Below are positions 1-9,412 of a stretch of 64,000 nucleotides of DNA, piece after piece; the stretch's first letter is position 1; every line of letters begins with the position of its first letter. The notes under the pieces were generated by a model. The model saw nothing but the letters and a program-made list of their open reading frames with translations, made no database searches and was not told the origin of the DNA. The stretch covers positions 1 to 64,000 of the forward strand of contig CAIYDX010000219.1 of NCBI GenBank assembly GCA_903925005.1. Reading direction: 5' to 3'. The position numbers and the translations under genes are program-made. Source of the DNA: an uncultured Geobacteraceae bacterium. Lineage in GTDB: Bacteria; Desulfobacterota; Desulfuromonadia; Geobacterales; Pseudopelobacteraceae.

Positions 1-1
1 C

Positions 2-376
2 GAAAACGGCTACTGCAAGATCACCGGCCGCATCAAGAACATGATCATCCGCGGCGGCGAGAACATCTATCCGCGTGAAATCGAAGAATTCCTCTACACC
101 CATCCCAAAGTTTCCGACATCCAGGTCTATGGCGTCCCTGATAAAAAATACGGGGAACAGGTCATGGCCGCGATCATCCTTAAAAAAGGGATGACGATGA
201 TGGAAGATGAGGTTCGCGATTTCTGCCGGGACAAGATTGCCAACTACAAGTTCCCGAAATACGTCACTTTTGTAGAGAGCTACCCGATGACTGCATCCGG
301 CAAAATCCAGAAATTCAAAATGAGAGATATGGCGATCAAGGAGTTGCAGCTGGAGGATATGGGCGAAACGGCGTAG
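2..376 (+). CDS. AMP-forming acyl-CoA synthetase, C-terminal fragment
   Basis: The gene enters from the left edge, so its start and most of the adenylation core are missing; the frame is open from base 2. The visible part is the mobile C-terminal domain of an acyl-CoA synthetase (ANL superfamily). It carries the hinge-region stretch [20 protein letters not shown], and near the end [13 protein letters not shown], whose SGKIQK lysine is the conserved catalytic lysine of the adenylation half-reaction. Such enzymes activate fatty or related carboxylic acids with ATP and CoA. The substrate cannot be told from this part; medium or long-chain fatty acids are likely. Its 3' end overlaps the convergent methyltransferase gene by 41 bases. 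Confidence 0.93.
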   Translation, partial: ENGYCKITGRIKNMIIRGGENIYPREIEEFLYTHPKVSDIQVYGVPDKKYGEQVMAAIILKKGMTMMEDEVRDFCRDKIANYKFPKYVTFVESYPMTASGKIQKFKMRDMAIKELQLEDMGETA

Positions 377-947
377 CCCGTTTTTTTCTGAAGAGGAGGC
401 GGGCTGTCGGCATGTCACAGCTGCAGCTCTCCTCCGAATAAAGAATATTACCGCCTAATGCTGCAAATATCCTGTGCAACTCTCCCGGTTGCAGCAGATA
501 GGCCGGATCATGAGTTTGCAGGAGTAGTTCCGATGCCATGATTGTATCAAAAAGCAGCAGACCGCCCGGATTCAGCGAGGCGACTTCGGACGGAATCAAA
601 TCCCGCTGCAGAAAATTGAAATTAAGAATCAGATCGTATCTCTCTTTGATGATATGGCCATCCAGATCAACCCTTAGGAATTCAACGTTTACCCCCTCTG
701 TTTGAGCCCGGTTTCGCCCCTTGGCGAGCCCGATATCCGAGATATCAAGGGCGGTGACCTTGAAGCCGTGCCGAGCCAGAAACAGACTGTTTCTTCCTTC
801 ACCACAGGCGATATCCAAGGCATTCAAGCCAGGAACCAGAGATTTGATCCTCTCGATCTCCCGTGCCAGAAACGGCGAGGGGTGTTCTCCGAGAAACGAA
901 TCCTGCGACTCAAAGCGTTTATTCCACTTTATTCTGTCCGCGTCCAT
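336..947 (-). CDS. class I SAM-dependent methyltransferase
   Basis: A 203-residue methyltransferase with the SAM-binding motif [19 protein letters not shown] near residue 50, followed by TALDIS at the second strand and [15 protein letters not shown] at the motif IV position; this looks like the TehB/UbiE-like small methyltransferases. I start it at the ATG at 947 because GAGGA lies five bases upstream. A longer reading from 962 is possible. It overlaps the end of the hybrid kinase gene by 29 bases, so it is probably the last gene of the signalling operon. The substrate is unknown. The 3' end overlaps the convergent acyl-CoA synthetase gene. Confidence 0.85.
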   Translation of the reverse strand: MDADRIKWNKRFESQDSFLGEHPSPFLAREIERIKSLVPGLNALDIACGEGRNSLFLARHGFKVTALDISDIGLAKGRNRAQTEGVNVEFLRVDLDGHIIKERYDLILNFNFLQRDLIPSEVASLNPGGLLLFDTIMASELLLQTHDPAYLLQPGELHRIFAALGGNILYSEESCSCDMPTARLLFRKKRATPFRPYPPAATP

Positions 948-3900
948 AATTTCCTCGTGCAATATTATTCAGGTCAGTTTTTACGGCCATGACCCGCTTC
1001 ATTTCGGCCACCAATTCCTCGACCGCCAACGGTTTGGAAACATAACCGTCAAACCCCTGTTCCATAAAACGCTCTTTCTCTCCACTCAGCGCGTAGGCTG
1101 TCAAGGCAATGACCGGTTGATGATAACCCCTGGCCCGCTCATTTTTTCGTATCTCAAACAGAGCATCTTCTCCGTTCATGACAGGCATCTGGATATCCAA
1201 CAGCACAAGATCGAACGTATCCTGTTCCATCGCCGTGAGACATTCCCTGCCGTTAGTCGCGGTAACTAAGTCGTGCCCCAGTTTTTCCAGCAGTGCCATT
1301 CCAAAGGCAATATTTATCTTTTGATCATCGACAAAAAGTATTCGTAGCGGTGGGCCATCCCAGCTGTCGGCAGCTGATTGAGCTGTTTTCTCCACCAGGT
1401 CTGTATTTCCGATTACGTCAAATGGAATGGCAACCCTGAAGCAGCTGCCGACACCAGGATTGCTTTCCACGGTAATGCTCCCCCCCATCAGATCGGCCAG
1501 ACGGCGGCTGATAGTCAAGCCGAGACCGGTACCGCCGAATTGGCGGGTTGTTGAACCATCCTCCTGAACGAACGGCATGAAAATCTTGTCAATTGCTTCA
1601 GGTAAGATGCCGATGCCGCTGTCGCTCACCGCCAGTTCGATAACAACGGAACTCTCCTGCTGTTCCAATAGTCGTGCCGTGACGGAAATCCCGCCATTAT
1701 TAGTGAACTTGACTGCGTTCCCCAGCAGATTGAGGAAAATCTGTCTTACTCGCAGCTGGTCCCCCACCACAACATGGGGAATATCTTCCGCTAAATCCAC
1801 TTCCAGAACAAGTCCCTTCTCATCCATGACTGATTTCTGCGTCATAACAACATCATTGATACAGTGCCGCAGGCTGAATCCCGCCGCTTCTATAACGATT
1901 ATTCCGGACTCGATCTTGGAAAGGTCGAGAATGTCGTTGATCAATGCCATCAGATTTTTTCCTGAATCCTTAAGGGCATCAACATACAGCCGCTGTTCCT
2001 CGGTCAGATCACCCATCGCCAGGAGCTGGGCCATGCCGATGACGCCGTTTAACGGGGTACGGATTTCATGGCTCATGTTTGCCAGGAACTCAGATTTGGC
2101 GCGGTTGGCGGTTTCAGCTTGCTCTTTGGCTTTTCGCAGCTCTTCCTCAGCCAGCTTGCGTCCAGTAACATCCTCCGACAGCCAAAGCGCCCCCTTGGAC
2201 ATATCTGTCGGATCAATTGCCTTGCCGATAAACCTGACTAAAACATGAGCCTGATCCTTACGAACCATCTCCTGTACAGACTCGAAAAGCAAACCTTGGG
2301 ACAGGATTGGATATGCTTCCTGACCCAATTTTTCATAGGCTTCATCGGAAGGGTAAAGAAATCTGGTTGTTACAAGATCCATCTCTTCCTTTGAATATAA
2401 AAAAATGTCTTCCAGTTTTCGGTTTACCCAGACCTGTTTTCTGTCGATGAGTTTGGCAATCCCTATGGGGGCATTTTCGAGAATGATGTTTAGTTCCTGC
2501 ATTATGCTGGCCAGTTCGTTGGTCCGCTTCTCCACCCGCTGTTCCAGAGTTTCATTGATATGCCTGGTCTCGTTTAACTGTTCCAGCAGCAAATCCGCCA
2601 TTTCCCTGAAGTTTGCGATCAGGTGAGTTATCTCTTCAATTCCGCTTTCAGGCCAGTGAATCTCAGAACTATCCACTTTTGTCAGTAGTTTAACCGGCAG
2701 CTCATTTGTCAGCGTGCGCAGTAGTCCCAATGTGACTACAATTCTGCGACTCAATAATTCTGCCAGCGCCAGAGCTCCCAGCAGAATAAAGAACAAAATG
2801 GTTATCTTCCCAGTGTAGTTGATATAAAGCATTTTTTGGAAGGGCGCTACCGGTTGCTCCAAAATCAGTCGCCAGTCCGATAAGTTGTCCATGCCGGTTT
2901 CCGCTACATAGAACGATTTCTTCCATCGTTCAGAGACGGGGGTGTTGGGAGGCAGTTCCGGAATCCATTGATTGATCCTGTCATCAAGGCGATTGAGAGA
3001 CCCTCTGCCGTGTACAAAAGGTTTCATCACAATTTGATTGGTGCGGTTGGTCATAACTACGTTGCCGTTTTTATCAATCATAGAGTAGAGCGTATCAAGA
3101 TGACTTATCGCATCCGAGAGGTGTTTTCGCAACTGCTCCATGTCCAGGACCCCGATGACGTAGCCTCCGTATTTTCCGTCCATGGTTACAGGAGCAAGTA
3201 TCGAAACTATCGGTTTGGGTGTACCGATCTTGCGCATGACAACTTCCGAGAGCATCGGCTTGAATGTCTGTTTGAGCTGAGGAATGTAGGGACGGTCCGC
3301 ATAATTAATACCGATGGCGCTCTTTCCAAGGTCGTCTATCAGTGGAAATATCGCGGTTGTTGTCGCTTCTCTGTTTTGAAGACCGATCCGCAAAAAATTG
3401 ATACTCGACTTTTTAGCCTGCTCCAGATGAGCTTGCATCTGTTGTGGAGATTTTGATGCAGCCATCTCCGCAAGATTGACTACGATATTATTATTGCTAA
3501 TTACCCATGTTTCCGCAATGCGATGCATTAGCTGACTGTCTTGAATCAGTGTTGTCCGAATATGCTGGTCGGTTTCGATGAAATCGGCCCGACCGTCGAT
3601 CACCAGCGTGATCAGTGCAGGACACAATACGAAAAAGGATAGCAGGGTATAGATGATTTCACGGTATGACATCTGTGCTTTGTGTGACTTGAGCGCATAA
3701 GCGGTAAAGATCATCCGGGCTATCAGAGCGTTTGCGATGCCGTTTACCGCCTGTTTGGTCATGGCAATATGGGTAGAACTGGAGGGAACGTGCATGAAAA
3801 AGTGATAGAATAGATAGACAAACGGCATGCCGACCAGGAGCCAGTAAAGCGTATCGGCCAGAACCATCCCTATCTTTCGCCGCCCCATCAGCCAGCTGAC

Positions 3901-4176
3901 TACCGCAACCTCGGCGGTCATGATGATGATGGCATAGGGGTGATTCCAAAGGATGTAGGTATAACCGGCAATCAGGGCGGCCGCCGCAATGCCTCGGCCA
4001 ACCCCGAAGAGCTGCAGTGCCAGCATCGCGAAGATGCTGCCGAAGAGGAAATCGATATTGAGGAAGAGCGGAAACTTGAAATAGTTGCCCGCCAGACCTG
4101 CGACAATCAGGATCAGAAAGATAGTTTTGCCGTATCTGTTATCTTTGCTGAAGAGGGCGGGCGGAGTTGGGGGCAT
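919..4176 (-). CDS. membrane hybrid sensor histidine kinase (7TM-like, Cache-like, PAS, HisKA, HATPase, REC)
   Basis: A 1085-residue hybrid kinase. The first ~190 residues hold about six or seven hydrophobic segments, like an integral membrane sensory module. An extracytoplasmic region of roughly 260 residues resembling a Cache-type ligand domain follows, then a further membrane helix near 460, a coiled segment and a PAS domain around 560-690. The kinase core has the phospho-accepting histidine in NMSHEIRTPLNGVIG and ATP-binding boxes (DSGIGI, GGTGLGLTIS). A receiver domain fills about residues 945-1065, with the phospho-aspartate in LVLLDIQMP near 994. The start is fixed by AAGGA upstream of the ATG at 4176. 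It likely passes phosphate to the stand-alone receivers encoded just upstream. The ligand is unknown. Confidence 0.92.
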   Translation of the reverse strand: MPPTPPALFSKDNRYGKTIFLILIVAGLAGNYFKFPLFLNIDFLFGSIFAMLALQLFGVGRGIAAAALIAGYTYILWNHPYAIIIMTAEVAVVSWLMGRRKIGMVLADTLYWLLVGMPFVYLFYHFFMHVPSSSTHIAMTKQAVNGIANALIARMIFTAYALKSHKAQMSYREIIYTLLSFFVLCPALITLVIDGRADFIETDQHIRTTLIQDSQLMHRIAETWVISNNNIVVNLAEMAASKSPQQMQAHLEQAKKSSINFLRIGLQNREATTTAIFPLIDDLGKSAIGINYADRPYIPQLKQTFKPMLSEVVMRKIGTPKPIVSILAPVTMDGKYGGYVIGVLDMEQLRKHLSDAISHLDTLYSMIDKNGNVVMTNRTNQIVMKPFVHGRGSLNRLDDRINQWIPELPPNTPVSERWKKSFYVAETGMDNLSDWRLILEQPVAPFQKMLYINYTGKITILFFILLGALALAELLSRRIVVTLGLLRTLTNELPVKLLTKVDSSEIHWPESGIEEITHLIANFREMADLLLEQLNETRHINETLEQRVEKRTNELASIMQELNIILENAPIGIAKLIDRKQVWVNRKLEDIFLYSKEEMDLVTTRFLYPSDEAYEKLGQEAYPILSQGLLFESVQEMVRKDQAHVLVRFIGKAIDPTDMSKGALWLSEDVTGRKLAEEELRKAKEQAETANRAKSEFLANMSHEIRTPLNGVIGMAQLLAMGDLTEEQRLYVDALKDSGKNLMALINDILDLSKIESGIIVIEAAGFSLRHCINDVVMTQKSVMDEKGLVLEVDLAEDIPHVVVGDQLRVRQIFLNLLGNAVKFTNNGGISVTARLLEQQESSVVIELAVSDSGIGILPEAIDKIFMPFVQEDGSTTRQFGGTGLGLTISRRLADLMGGSITVESNPGVGSCFRVAIPFDVIGNTDLVEKTAQSAADSWDGPPLRILFVDDQKINIAFGMALLEKLGHDLVTATNGRECLTAMEQDTFDLVLLDIQMPVMNGEDALFEIRKNERARGYHQPVIALTAYALSGEKERFMEQGFDGYVSKPLAVEELVAEMKRVMAVKTDLNNIARGNYGRGQNKVE

Positions 4177-4215
4177 TACTGTTTCCTTAATAAATAGTAT
4201 TCACATGACTGCGCT

Positions 4216-4602
4216 TCAAACCAACAGGTTGAGCTCGCGCAGCAGACCTCGCAACTTTTCGGAATCTATCGGTTTGACCAGATACCCTTCACACTGGTTT
4301 TTGAAGGCGGTCATGATATTGTCGGCATCCGTCAGTGCGGTCGTCATGATAATCTTGGCCGCGGTAAGACCTTGTTCTTCCTCAATCCGCCTGATACGTT
4401 TTAAAACCTCCTGTCCGCTGATTTCCGGCATCATGATATCGAGCATGATAAGATCATAATACTTTCCCGCATCGTTGGCCATCATGAAGGCCTCAATGGC
4501 CTCCGTGCCGCTGGCGGCAATATCACATTCGCTCAGGGGGGATAGGTAGGCAAGCATCAGCTTGCGGCTCAGGAAGTCATCTTCAACGATCAATGTTCTC
4601 AT
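4216..4602 (-). CDS. single-domain response regulator (receiver only)
   Basis: A 128-residue CheY-like receiver with no output domain. It shows the acidic pair (VEDD), the phospho-aspartate in IMLDIMMP, the conserved threonine (MTTA) and the lysine in VKPI, so it should be phosphorylatable. GAGGAG precedes the ATG at 4602. It lies between a second receiver and the membrane hybrid kinase, so a role as phosphate carrier in a relay between these proteins is the simplest reading. Confidence 0.92.
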   Translation of the reverse strand: MRTLIVEDDFLSRKLMLAYLSPLSECDIAASGTEAIEAFMMANDAGKYYDLIMLDIMMPEISGQEVLKRIRRIEEEQGLTAAKIIMTTALTDADNIMTAFKNQCEGYLVKPIDSEKLRGLLRELNLLV

Positions 4603-4668
4603 GTTGTATTCTCCTCGGTAATTTATCAGCCACTTGCAACTTGCTGCTCGCGATTAGCCACTAACCAC

Positions 4669-5058
4669 TCAGTTCAAATATTTATCCAGAATAGCGAAGA
4701 GCTCCTCCCGCTGGGTCGGTTTGGTCAAAATGTCATTAAAGCCGGCGGAAAGATATCGCTCGCGTTCGTTGACCATGGCATGCGCCGTATATGCGATGAT
4801 CGGCAGGTGACGTTTCTGATCCTGAAGGCTGCTCCGTATGGCCCGGCAGACATCAATGCCGCTTAAGTCTTTCATGCCTATGTCCAGCAGAACAAGATCG
4901 ATCAGATCATGGTCCGCCATGACAATGGCTTCGGCTTCCCGGCCGCTTGTCGCTTCCCTGACGTTGTAGGGTGATTTTGCCAGCATGGCAGCGACCAGTT
5001 TGCGATTCAATAAATTGTCATCGCATATTAGAATACTTCTCTTGTTGTCGTTTTTCAT
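4669..5058 (-). CDS. single-domain response regulator (receiver only)
   Basis: A 129-residue receiver protein starting MKNDNKRSILICDDN. The ATG at 5058 is preferred over an upstream in-frame ATG at 5079 because GGGAG stands at the right distance in front of it. The phospho-aspartate lies in LVLLDIGMK, with the conserved threonine in IAYTA and the lysine in TKPT. There is no DNA-binding or enzymatic output. It sits directly downstream of the soluble kinase gene and ends before the other stand-alone receiver, suggesting a multistep phosphorelay. Confidence 0.92.
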   Translation of the reverse strand: MKNDNKRSILICDDNLLNRKLVAAMLAKSPYNVREATSGREAEAIVMADHDLIDLVLLDIGMKDLSGIDVCRAIRSSLQDQKRHLPIIAYTAHAMVNERERYLSAGFNDILTKPTQREELFAILDKYLN

Positions 5059-5085
5059 TATTTTTGCTCCCTTGCACACCGCATA

Positions 5086-6477
5086 TCAAAGCGGCAGAAC
5101 AACATGAAATGCGCTCCCCTTACCCAGACCGTCGCTCTCGGCCCAGATATCTCCTCCGTGCAGTTCAAGCAGCTTTCTGGTCAGGGCCAACCCCAGGCCG
5201 GTTCCCTCAAAGTCTCTGGTTTCACTATTGTCGGCCTGTTCAAAGGGGTTGAATATGCGTTTAAGATCGTCCGGCTTAAGTCCCAAGCCGGTGTCGAAAA
5301 CGGTAATCATCAGGTACTGCCGGGTGCTTTGTCCCATTTTGACAAACTTGTCAAGTGTCTCGGGTGGAAACTCCGAGGGGGTGCTGCTGATACAGGCAGC
5401 AATTGTAACACTCCCGCCGGCGGGGGTAAACTTTATGGAGTTGGAGAGCAGATTATAGATGATCTGTTTCAGCTTTCGCTCATCGACCCTGACGGTAACC
5501 GGCAGATTTTCGGCAAATTTGTCCCTGAGCTGAACTCCGCGACGATGAGCCAGTTCCTTGACCATGATCAGGCTGTTGCTCAGCAGGTTGCGAATAGCGA
5601 CATCGCTCTGATCAAGCTCCATCTTATCGGCCTCGACCTTGGACAGGTCAAGAATGTCGTTAATCAGCTCAAGCAGATGTTTGCTGCTCTGGAGGACATA
5701 TCCCAGATACTCTTCCTGTTCCTCGTTCAGTGGGCCAAAGTTCTTCGACAGCACAACATCAGTAAACCCAATGGTCGCATTAAGAGGGGTACGCAATTCA
5801 TGGCTCATGTTGGCCAGAAAAGCGCTCTTGGTCTTATTGGCCGTCTCAGCCTGTTGCCTGGCGCTTTGCAGTTCTCTGGTGCGTTCATCCACTTTCTGCT
5901 CCAGATTGTTCATATTATCTCGAAGCATGGTGTAGAGTGTGGCACTTTCAAGCGCATAAGCTGTGTTGGCCAGAACAATCGAAAGCGCATTCAGAGATGG
6001 GGCATCGACGGTTGCCTGACTACCCGGAAACAGTCCCACAAACATTCCGCGAATGCGTGACTGGGTGGAAAGAACGTGCAAAATAAGGGTCTGTTCGCTA
6101 TTGTCGGCCGGGTACAGTACCGGATGGTTCTGATTGATTGCCCAGGCAAAGCTGCCATCCATAATCCTGGCATCGACCTCGCGCTCCAGTTCCTCTCTGC
6201 TGGTGGGAGGAACGCACTGCACCAGATCAAAAGCGCTTTCGTCCGAATTTATGTAGAGCCCCATATATGAGAACGTAAACAGCCGCTTGACCTGCTGCAG
6301 CGTTGCCTTAATGATGGAGTTATTATCCCTATCCCGGTTCAGCTCCGCCTGAAAGTCGTTGCTGGAGGTCAGCATGTCCAGGATGCCGACATAGCGAAGA
6401 TTGCACTCTTCCAAATAGAGGTTGCGTTCCTGTGACTTCTTCAGCTCTTGTTGCAATGTCTCTATTGTTTTGCTCAT
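5086..6477 (-). CDS. soluble sensor histidine kinase with GAF-like input domain
   Basis: A 463-residue kinase without membrane segments. Residues 1-35 look coiled-coil, about 45-185 form a GAF-like sensory region, and a second coiled coil (near 185-215) leads into the HisKA domain with histidine 226 in NMSHELRTPLNATIG. The ATPase domain has the N box (NLLSNSIKFTP), DTGLGL and GTGLGLALTRKLLELHGG. The start codon overlaps the stop of the upstream HDOD gene (TAATG), so the two are translationally coupled. It probably phosphorylates one of the two stand-alone receivers encoded next. The signal is unknown. Confidence 0.92.
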   Translation of the reverse strand: MSKTIETLQQELKKSQERNLYLEECNLRYVGILDMLTSSNDFQAELNRDRDNNSIIKATLQQVKRLFTFSYMGLYINSDESAFDLVQCVPPTSREELEREVDARIMDGSFAWAINQNHPVLYPADNSEQTLILHVLSTQSRIRGMFVGLFPGSQATVDAPSLNALSIVLANTAYALESATLYTMLRDNMNNLEQKVDERTRELQSARQQAETANKTKSAFLANMSHELRTPLNATIGFTDVVLSKNFGPLNEEQEEYLGYVLQSSKHLLELINDILDLSKVEADKMELDQSDVAIRNLLSNSLIMVKELAHRRGVQLRDKFAENLPVTVRVDERKLKQIIYNLLSNSIKFTPAGGSVTIAACISSTPSEFPPETLDKFVKMGQSTRQYLMITVFDTGLGLKPDDLKRIFNPFEQADNSETRDFEGTGLGLALTRKLLELHGGDIWAESDGLGKGSAFHVVLPL

Positions 6478-8228
6478 TACCCAACGTTTCCTGTAAGAAT
6501 TGCCATGGCTTCCGCCAGCTGTGCATCTGCCTGATCCATGATAGTTGCCATCATGCTGACCGGTATATTCAGACGTTCCCAGGAGCGCTCATCAAGGGGG
6601 GGGACGAACGGTTCCCCGCCGAAACCGATCTGCATGGCGTGACCGATCACGTCGGCCGCATGCATTGAGGCTGTTTCCACCGGGTATAGCTCAGCCCGTC
6701 CGGGGGTATGATGACATGTCACCGGTTCAGTGATGATTGCTGGAATCTTCCACCGCTTCAGCAACTCTCCTCCAACATCGCCATGGTCAAACCCCAATAT
6801 TGAACGCTGAATGATAAAGTGCGGTTTACCGGACTCCCTGCTCATGGCGATCATCTCCCGCACCAACTCCGGCGCCTTGACACAGAGAATAAGCTGGCCG
6901 ATATCGTGCAGCATTCCGGCGAGAAAAAAACGTTCCACATTTGCTTCTCGCCGGCAGGTGGCCAGGACGCGGGCAATTATGCCGCAGAAGATGCTGTGCT
7001 CCCAGAAAGAGGTCATGTTGATCACATCATCCGGAATGCCGTTGAAGGCACCCATTACTGAGGCGGCCATGACCATGTCTCGCAGCTGTTGGGTGCCGAT
7101 AACCGTAACCGCCTTGGAAATGGAGTCTATCTCTGAATGATACCCGAACATAGGGCTGTTGGCCAGTTTAAGTATGCGAGAGGAGAGCGCCGCATCCTCT
7201 ATTATGATCTTGGTAATGTCGGTTATCCGGCATGTAGTTACGCCGTCTTCTACCGGCATTGTGATGTCGAGCAGGATCATGCACGGCTGTTCCTGTACTG
7301 CCAGAAGTCTCCCATCCCGGCCGGAAAACGCCTTGAGCGTTCGGTAACCGGCCGGTCGGAGAATCGCATCAAGCAGGGTGACATTGAGAGGCTGATCGTC
7401 AATAATCAGGATTGTAGGTTGTGTTCCAACCTCACCATGCGCGGCAGAATTTTCAACTGCAGTCATCGATTCCTCCAATGTCGTAATAGACTTTTTATAG
7501 TCTAGCTGTCCTTGTGGTAACTTTTTCTCTTTCAGCTCACAGATAATCTCGTGTTGGTGCTTGAAGATGAACTGTGACAAAAATCCATCTATTTCGGACG
7601 TATGGTTAAATGTAGCAGCATATACGTTGGATTTTGTGTCATTTTCACTCCGCAGAAGACTGATCGGGATATCGGCCAGTTGGACTGTATTGTCGTGAAA
7701 CATCTTGAGATGGAGAATCAAGGATTTTGATTTCTCAAGAATCAAACCCGCAGCGGATATGATTCTGCAGCCGCCGAACGAAATGTCGCTCATCATGCCG
7801 GATATTTTGTTGTCGTCAGCCGTCAGCAGTACATTTATCGGTTTATTCAGGTGTACGCGAACAGTCATCCGTTTGTTGTGTGAGATCTCTGCATAGGAAA
7901 AGTCTCCCAAGGAGACAATGTTGCTAGTAGTGTCGATACTGGTAAGCTTTCCGATCACACCGGCGGTCAGCATAGGTGATTGAATAAGGGTTTCACAGCA
8001 ATGGTGAATCACGGCAAGTTGCAGGGAAGTTGCTCTGAATTTAATGGTGTTTTCATTGATTTCATGCAAACTGGCATTGTTGATGAAGGGAAGTTCCTTG
8101 TACACATTGGAAAAAGAAAAATCCATTTCCGGCATGTGTGTATGAATATTTTTAAAGCTGGACAGAATGGAGCTTTCATCGTGGTGCTTTGATGCCATGA
8201 TTTTTTCCTGGTAAGCAGCTATGCTCAT
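6477..8228 (-). CDS. PilZ-REC-HDOD fusion protein with truncated receiver
   Basis: A 583-residue protein. Residues ~113-225 resemble a PilZ (cyclic-di-GMP-binding) domain with HNKRMTVRV and DISFGG at the usual motif positions. Residues ~272-333 are the first half of a receiver domain with phospho-aspartate 321 in ILLDITMPVEDG. From ~337 to 540 is an HDOD domain (ILKLANSPMF, LAGMLHDIGQLI, LLKRWKIP). The receiver stops just after its third strand and runs straight into HDOD, itself lacking its first helix, as if an internal in-frame segment had been lost near base 7229. AAGG precedes the start. HDOD proteins act as signalling adaptors; the damaged receiver may no longer switch normally. Confidence 0.87.
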   Translation of the reverse strand: MSIAAYQEKIMASKHHDESSILSSFKNIHTHMPEMDFSFSNVYKELPFINNASLHEINENTIKFRATSLQLAVIHHCCETLIQSPMLTAGVIGKLTSIDTTSNIVSLGDFSYAEISHNKRMTVRVHLNKPINVLLTADDNKISGMMSDISFGGCRIISAAGLILEKSKSLILHLKMFHDNTVQLADIPISLLRSENDTKSNVYAATFNHTSEIDGFLSQFIFKHQHEIICELKEKKLPQGQLDYKKSITTLEESMTAVENSAAHGEVGTQPTILIIDDQPLNVTLLDAILRPAGYRTLKAFSGRDGRLLAVQEQPCMILLDITMPVEDGVTTCRITDITKIIIEDAALSSRILKLANSPMFGYHSEIDSISKAVTVIGTQQLRDMVMAASVMGAFNGIPDDVINMTSFWEHSIFCGIIARVLATCRREANVERFFLAGMLHDIGQLILCVKAPELVREMIAMSRESGKPHFIIQRSILGFDHGDVGGELLKRWKIPAIITEPVTCHHTPGRAELYPVETASMHAADVIGHAMQIGFGGEPFVPPLDERSWERLNIPVSMMATIMDQADAQLAEAMAILTGNVG

Positions 8229-8273
8229 AATTTACCTTTCACTTCAGGATAAGGTGCTATTTGCTAATACGTA

Positions 8274-9392
8274 CTAAACTTCTACACCCAACAGGATAAT
8301 GTCATCTCCAGGTGTGGAACCTACTGGAAATATGTGTGAATAGATCGCAGGTACTGCCTCGCTAAGCGGCAGTAAAGCGGTTTTGCTACAGAGCGACATA
8401 AACCTTTCGATACACACAAGACGATCCAGGCTCTTACCGCTAAGCTCTACCAATCCGTCGGTGTAGATAAAGAGACGGTCCCCAGGTTGGACATTGATTA
8501 CAGTTTGTCGGAGCACCAGTTCATCGAAAACCCCCAAAATGTCGCCCTCCGCTTCGATCAGCTCTACAGTCCCATCAAGAGCCAGATGTACTATCGGAAG
8601 ATGCCCGGCATTTACCAGTGTCGCGGTTGCGGAGCGGCGGTCCAGCCGTACAAGGGAGGCGGTCATATGCATGCCGCCGTCAAATATCGGCATGACGCCG
8701 CTGTTGATGGAGCGCAATATCTCTTCGGAACTGTTGCTCCCCCCGGCGCTCTGCTGAAACAGTGCTTTGATAGCTGAGGTATTGAATGATACATCCAGGT
8801 CATGGCCGCTTATGTCGGCGACAAAATAAGCAAAGCTGCCGTCACTCATTCGGCAGACGTCGTAGAAATCGCCACCTACGGAGTGAACGGCGCGGTAATA
8901 GACGGCAAACGCCGCTTCCGGCATATCCTCCGGCTTGACAAGCATCCCATGTTGAGCGCTCTGCAGCTTGTCCAGGATGTGGTGCTGTTGGCGGACAGCA
9001 GCAACATACATTTCCCTCATCTTGAGATGCGAAGAGACCCGTGCCAGCACCTCGGTCATTTCAAAGGGCTTGGTGATGTAGTCAACCGCACCGTTGGAAA
9101 AGCCGGAGACCTTACTTTCGGCGGCATCGAGAGCTGATATGAATATTACCGGAATATCAGCGGTGCACGGGTCGGCTTTAAGTAACTTGCAGGTTGTAAT
9201 GCCGTCTTCCACCGGCATGGTTATGTCAAGCAGGATCAGTGACGGTTGATCCTGCAGCGCCAAATGCCGCCCCTCCAGTCCGGAATGTGCCTTGAGAGTC
9301 TGGTATCCGGCTTTGCGAAGAATTCCATCAAGCAGGATAACGTTGAGCGGCATGTCGTCAATGATCAAAATCGTGTGTTCTGTTTCGTTCAT
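8274..9392 (-). CDS. response regulator with PP2C-type (RsbU/SpoIIE) phosphatase output
   Basis: A 372-residue protein. The receiver domain covers about residues 6-125 (phospho-aspartate 56 in LILLDITMP, lysine in ITKPF). A linker leads to a PP2C/SpoIIE-type serine phosphatase from about 165 to 372, with metal-binding aspartates in GGDFYDV, VADISGHDLD and the terminal GDDIILLGVEV. Such proteins dephosphorylate anti-sigma antagonists or similar partners; no partner gene is visible here. Its receiver is very similar to the receiver half of the neighbouring HDOD fusion, pointing to a local duplication. AGGGA precedes the ATG. Confidence 0.92.
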   Translation of the reverse strand: MNETEHTILIIDDMPLNVILLDGILRKAGYQTLKAHSGLEGRHLALQDQPSLILLDITMPVEDGITTCKLLKADPCTADIPVIFISALDAAESKVSGFSNGAVDYITKPFEMTEVLARVSSHLKMREMYVAAVRQQHHILDKLQSAQHGMLVKPEDMPEAAFAVYYRAVHSVGGDFYDVCRMSDGSFAYFVADISGHDLDVSFNTSAIKALFQQSAGGSNSSEEILRSINSGVMPIFDGGMHMTASLVRLDRRSATATLVNAGHLPIVHLALDGTVELIEAEGDILGVFDELVLRQTVINVQPGDRLFIYTDGLVELSGKSLDRLVCIERFMSLCSKTALLPLSEAVPAIYSHIFPVGSTPGDDIILLGVEV

Positions 9393-9412
9393 GTCAGACT
9401 TCCCTGTAATGC

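Noticed and set aside
5104-6060. 318-codon open frame on the plus strand
   Set aside because: Lies wholly opposite the histidine kinase gene, whose motifs are clear; no domain is recognisable in it.
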